Positions 60,967 to 64,000 of a stretch of DNA of 64,000 nucleotides are shown here, piece after piece. Position 1 is the stretch's first letter, and each line of letters starts with the position of its first letter. Source of the DNA: Sphingomonas jatrophae (GTDB lineage Bacteria > Pseudomonadota > Alphaproteobacteria > Sphingomonadales > Sphingomonadaceae); the NCBI RefSeq assembly GCF_900113315.1, contig NZ_FOZG01000002.1:558001-622000 (forward strand), written 5' to 3'. The position numbers were made by a program, and so were the translations under genes. The notes beneath the pieces were generated by a model. It saw nothing but the letters and a program-made list of their open reading frames with translations, did not search any database and was not told where the DNA came from.

Positions 60967-61879
60967 ATGCGTCACACGATCGGAACACCCCCTGCCCAGC
61001 CACCCGCCCCGTAACGAGCCGGACCGCCCTCTCAAGGCGTCCAAGCGCGAGGATCAGCGCATCGCCAAGCTGCTCGCCCGCGCCGGTGTCGCCTCCAGGC
61101 GCGAGATCGAGCGGATGATCGAGGCGGGCCGCGTAGCGCTGAACGGCGTCGTGCTCGAAACTCCGGCCACCCTGGTCACGTCGCTCCACGGCGTCACCGT
61201 CGATGGCAAGCCCGTCGCCGCGCCCGCGCCCGCGCGCCTGTTCCGCTACCACAAGCCCGCCGGCCTGCTGACGGCCGAGCGCGACCCCAAGGGCCGGCCG
61301 ACCATCTATGATCGCCTGCCGGAGGGCCTCCCGCGGCTCGTGCCCGTCGGCCGGCTCGATCTCAACACGGAGGGGCTGCTGCTCCTCACCACCGACGGAT
61401 CGCTGAAACGCCAGCTGGAGCTGCCCTCCACCGGCGTGCCGCGCACCTACCGGGCGCGCGCTTATGGCCAGATCAGCCAGGCGCAGCTGGAGGAGCTGAT
61501 CCACGGCATCGAGATCGAGGGCGTGCGCTACGGCTCGATCGACGCCAATCTCGAACGCCGCACCGGCGCGAACGTGTGGATCGAGATGAAGCTCGCGGAG
61601 GGCAAGAATCGCGAAGTCCGCCGCGTGCTGGAGCATCTCGGCCTCAAGGTCGGCCGGCTGATCCGCACCGCTTACGGCCCCTTCCCGCTGGCCGACCTGG
61701 CGCCGGGCGCGGTGGAGGAGGTGCGCCAGCACGATCTCGTCGTGTTCCGCAAGACGCTCAAGGCCGCGCCCGATCCGCGGCCGCGGCCCGAGGGCACGGC
61801 GCCACCGCCCTCGCCCAATTCGCGCATCATCGTCGCCCAGCCGCGGGGCCCCCGTCCCCCGGCGAAACGGCGGCCCTGA
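60967..61879 (+). CDS. RluB-type rRNA pseudouridine synthase (apparent frameshift near the start)
   Basis: The protein has an S4 RNA-binding domain (RIAKLLARAGVASRREIERM) and a pseudouridine synthase core with the catalytic Asp in GRLDLNTEGLLLLTTDG, plus a C-terminal Pro/Arg tail. The S4 domain begins near 61048, but its frame has no ATG, GTG or TTG back to an in-frame stop near 60941. An ATG at 60967 lies one base out of frame; removing one C from the run at 60988-60992 would join them. The ATG at 61115 would cut the S4 domain in half. Either a sequence error or a real slip is possible. Confidence 0.85.
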
Positions 61880-61883
61880 GCTC

Positions 61884-62405
61884 ATGCGCATCGTTGCGGG
61901 ACGCTGGCGCGGCCGGCCGCTGCGTGCGCCGGAAGGCGCCGCCACGCGCCCGACAGGGGATCGCGTGCGCGAGGCGCTCTTCTCCATGCTGGCCAGCCGC
62001 ATCGGCAGCTTCGAGGGCTTGCGCGTGCTGGACCTGTTCGCCGGCACCGGCGCGCTGGGGCTGGAGGCACTGTCACGCGGCGCCGCCGCCTGCACGTTCG
62101 TCGAGCATGACCGGGCCGCCCTTGCCGCGCTGAATGCCAACATCGCCGCGCTCGGCGCAGAGGGCGCGATCGTCCGCGCGTCCTCCGTCGCAGCCTTTCG
62201 CGCGGGCGCCTTCGATCTCGCCTTCCTCGATCCGCCTTATGCCAGCGGCCTCGGCCAGACCGCGCTTGCCGCGCTCGCGCCGCCGCCCGGCGCATGGGCC
62301 AGCGTCGAGACCGGGCGGGGCGAGGACGTCGTCGTGCCCGGCTGGGCGGTGGAAGCGGAGCGCGTGTTCGGCAAGGCGAAGATCACCCTGCTGCGCAGTG
62401 GGTGA
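61884..62405 (+). CDS. rsmD: 16S rRNA (guanine966-N2)-methyltransferase RsmD
   Basis: This 173-aa protein starts MRIVAGRWRGRPLRAPEG and has RPTGDRVREALFSML, the SAM loop VLDLFAGTGALGLEAL and the catalytic DPPYAS motif. It methylates G966 of 16S rRNA. It begins 4 bp after the pseudouridine synthase gene, a common pairing. Confidence 0.96.
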   Translation: MRIVAGRWRGRPLRAPEGAATRPTGDRVREALFSMLASRIGSFEGLRVLDLFAGTGALGLEALSRGAAACTFVEHDRAALAALNANIAALGAEGAIVRASSVAAFRAGAFDLAFLDPPYASGLGQTALAALAPPPGAWASVETGRGEDVVVPGWAVEAERVFGKAKITLLRSG

Positions 62406-62465
62406 GCACCGAAACCAATCGTTTACCAGACTGGTCATAACCCTTCCGCTGCGGGAGGATCATCG

Positions 62466-62786
62466 ATGGGCACGCGCTATGCAGCCTTGCTGGAAGATTG
62501 GGCGGCAGTGATGGAGAACCGGCGGGAACCGCGTTACGCCACCCGTCTCGCCGGCGCCCTGCTGACCTACCGCCACCGCGACGAGATCCTCGTCGAAAAC
62601 GTCTCCCGCTCGGGCGCGCTCGTCACCGGCGCCGACCTGCCCGAACGCGGCACGGAAGTGGTGCTGAGCGCGGGCGCGATGGAAATCGTCGCGACGGTCG
62701 CGTGGGCGACGGACCAGTCGTGCGGCCTGATGTTCCACCGCAACATCGATGCAGGCGCGCTCCGCCACCTGCGCCAGGCCGGCTGA
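62466..62786 (+). CDS. PilZ-domain protein
   Basis: This 106-aa protein has the PilZ pattern: REPRYATRL near the N-terminus (RxxxR c-di-GMP-binding motif in variant form) and VENVSRSGALVTGADLPERG ((D/N)xSxxG). It probably senses cyclic di-GMP, although the leading motif deviates somewhat from the consensus. The ATG at 62466 has GGAGG upstream. Confidence 0.85.
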   Translation: MGTRYAALLEDWAAVMENRREPRYATRLAGALLTYRHRDEILVENVSRSGALVTGADLPERGTEVVLSAGAMEIVATVAWATDQSCGLMFHRNIDAGALRHLRQAG

Positions 62787-62857
62787 CCGCTCGGCTTCAC
62801 GCTTGCGTCAAGCGATCGCGCATCCCATTTCGCGCGCTCACGCAAGGAGATGCCCGC

Positions 62858-63163
62858 ATGACGAAGTCCGACCTCGCCGAAAAACTCCGCCAGGCCAATG
62901 CCACTCTGCCCGGCAAGGTCGTGCGCCTTGATTTCGGCCCGGATGGCAGCGTCACGCTCGACGGCAACAGCCAGACCATCCTCGAGGACGACACCGGCGC
63001 GGCAAGCGACGCTACGGTGAATATCTCGTGGGACGACTTCAAGTCGCTCGCCAAGGGCCAGCTCAACCCGATGACCGCTTTCATGTCGGGCAAGATCCGG
63101 CTGGACGGCGACATGGGCGTCGCCATGCAGCTTCAGTCGGTCTTCTCCAAGCTCCAGGGCTGA
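62858..63163 (+). CDS. SCP2 sterol-binding-domain protein
   Basis: This 101-aa protein consists of one SCP2 domain, with VVRLDFGPDGSVTLDG, VNISWDDFKSLAKGQLNPM and FMSGKIRLDGDMGVAMQLQ, the classic lipid-transfer fold. It may bind hydrophobic ligands. ATG at 62858 follows AAGGAGA. It stands alone between PilZ and cold-shock genes. Confidence 0.92.
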   Translation: MTKSDLAEKLRQANATLPGKVVRLDFGPDGSVTLDGNSQTILEDDTGAASDATVNISWDDFKSLAKGQLNPMTAFMSGKIRLDGDMGVAMQLQSVFSKLQG

Positions 63164-63366
63164 TCGCCGCGCTGGCGGGGCGATCCACGCCCCGCCGGCG
63201 GCAGAGTCGCTTTTCTTGTCCACTTCCGCTATGTCGGTCTGGCTGAACGTCGCCCGCGACGGATGATGGGGCGCTCTGGCGCCTCCCTTTGTCCCTTCAA
63301 GCTTCAAGACGCCGGGATGTGCCGCTGTTGGCGCATGCCCGCCACCCATGGGACAAGGACATCCTG
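63164..63366 (+). other. Cold-shock gene leader, 203 bp without a gene
   Basis: It holds an inverted repeat GGCGGGGC/GCCCCGCC (63174-63181 and 63189-63196) with a T-rich tract (TTTTCTTG) 15 bp later, possibly the SCP2 terminator. The rest is probably the long 5' leader common in cold-shock genes. No reading frame is credible. Confidence 0.4.
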
Positions 63367-63573
63367 ATGATCACCGGCACCGTCAAATTCTTCAACGCCG
63401 ACAAGGGCTATGGCTTCATCGCGCCCGAGACCGGCGGCGACGACGCCTTCGTCCATATCTCCGCGGTCGAGCGCGCCGGCATGGCGACGCTCAACAAGGA
63501 CCAGCGCGTCTCCTACGAGCTGGAGACCGATCGGCGTGGCAAGACCTCCGCAGTGAACCTGCAGAGCGCCTGA
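63367..63573 (+). CDS. Cold-shock protein (CspA family)
   Basis: This 68-aa protein has RNP1 KGYGFIAP and RNP2 DAFVHIS with the N-terminal GTVKFFNADKG. It is an OB-fold nucleic acid chaperone. I chose the ATG at 63367, which gives the standard family start; the open frame extends upstream without homology-like content. Confidence 0.96.
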   Translation: MITGTVKFFNADKGYGFIAPETGGDDAFVHISAVERAGMATLNKDQRVSYELETDRRGKTSAVNLQSA

Positions 63574-63685
63574 CCGTGCGTGGCGGGCGCACGCGGCCGC
63601 CACCCGCCCCTTCCCTTTGCGATGCGCCGTGCAGGCCGGCAGTCGCAGCATGGCCGGCACCGTCCGGCGCCTTAGAAAGACCGAT

Positions 63686-63895
63686 ATGTCGAGAACCTCC
63701 CCCGCACCCTATCTGATCGCCAAGGATGAGGAGGGCCGGTTCCGCATCACCATCCGCAGCACCCGCTACAATTCGCAGAATTATCCGATCACGGTGTCGA
63801 CGCTGCAGCCGGAGACATTCGCCACCGCCACCGCCGCCCGCGCCCATGCCAAGCAGGAATTTGGCGCGCAGGCAGGCCAGTTCGCGAGCAAATAA
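63686..63895 (+). CDS. Small conserved-looking hypothetical protein
   Basis: This 69-aa protein (MSRTSPAPYLIAKDEEGRFR) is polar, with a beta-rich first half and an Ala-rich helix (TATAARAHAKQEFG) in the second. No family is recognised. The ATG at 63686 is a natural start; the longer frame from 63617 is basic and unlikely. Confidence 0.6.
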   Translation: MSRTSPAPYLIAKDEEGRFRITIRSTRYNSQNYPITVSTLQPETFATATAARAHAKQEFGAQAGQFASK

Positions 63896-63916
63896 GGCCG
63901 CTTGCGGCCGCCCGTG

Positions 63917-64000
63917 TCAGCCATGGGCGGCCGCCACCCACCGCTCCCCCGCCCTCATCGTCGCGATCGCCTCTGCCGCCAGCCCGGCGACGAACGGATC
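63917..64000 (-). CDS. C-terminal end of a gene entering from the right edge
   Basis: The last 84 bases are open on the minus strand and end with TGA at 63919-63917, reading DPFVAGLAAEAIATMRAGER then WVAAAHG. This looks protein-like and is consistent with the C-terminus of a larger gene, but the product cannot be named. Confidence 0.45.
   Translation of the reverse strand, partial: DPFVAGLAAEAIATMRAGERWVAAAHG

Noticed and set aside
1-64000. CRISPR arrays or rRNA genes
   Set aside because: No regularly spaced repeats with unique spacers and no rRNA-like sequence were seen.

Overview
The window looks like part of a sphingomonad (Alphaproteobacteria, Sphingomonas-like) chromosome carrying an integrated conjugative element. 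It is GC-rich, and its right part shows alphaproteobacterial gene order: tkt-gap-pgk-class I aldolase, and zapA-6S RNA-5-formyl-THF cyclo-ligase. The taxonomic call is inference from gene order and protein style; no database was consulted.

Region 1 (1-10908, minus strand) is an F-type (MPF-F) type IV secretion operon. Read 5' to 3' it runs pilin traA, traL, traE, traK, traB, a DsbC-like thiol isomerase, traV, traC, a small membrane protein, trbI, an S26 TraF-type peptidase, traW, traU and trbC, which is cut by the window edge. Most genes overlap by 4-14 bp, so translation is probably coupled. A divergent HTH regulator (11308-11787) closes the block.

Region 2 (11857-22098, minus strand) is a compact BREX-related defence cassette: DUF499 ATPase (BrxC/PglY family), a short PglZ, a DUF1156 adenine methyltransferase (PglX-like), an unrecognised 166-aa protein and an SNF2 helicase. 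The components resemble type 3 BREX, but the gene order differs and no BrxA or BrxF is recognisable.

Region 3 (22211-33888) is mobile DNA. A 13-bp inverted repeat, flanked on both sides by GATC, bounds about 11 kb. Inside are an IS1182-like transposase, a resolvase, a sulfite-handling set (SorA-like and SorB-like proteins, a TDT/Ssu1-like exporter and a LysR regulator), a second cytoplasmic sulfite oxidase, an MgtC-family protein, and an ECF sigma/anti-sigma operon with a DUF305 protein and a beta-propeller. A second resolvase lies just outside the left repeat.

Region 4 (34104-45092) is the best candidate for an undescribed system. A 1590-aa protein fuses a sacsin-type GHKL ATPase to an SF2 helicase. 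Divergent from it is a 1245-aa RecD-like helicase with an N-terminal Cys-containing module and a C-terminal PD-(D/E)XK-like domain. A third gene encodes a GHKL ATPase with a C-terminal PD-(D/E)XK-like domain. An XRE regulator and an AlpA-like regulator follow, then three copies of GTGTTACCTA, then tRNA-Arg(ACG), whose 3' end faces the element. This arrangement suggests an integrated element with its attachment site in the tRNA 3' end. No integrase is visible in the window.

Region 5 (47162-64000) is core chromosome: DEAD-box RNA helicase, sterol desaturase family protein, the glycolysis/pentose-phosphate operon, ZapA, 6S RNA, folate enzyme, AmpG-like transporter, response regulator, RluB-type pseudouridine synthase (with an apparent frameshift near its start), RsmD, PilZ, SCP2 and cold-shock proteins.
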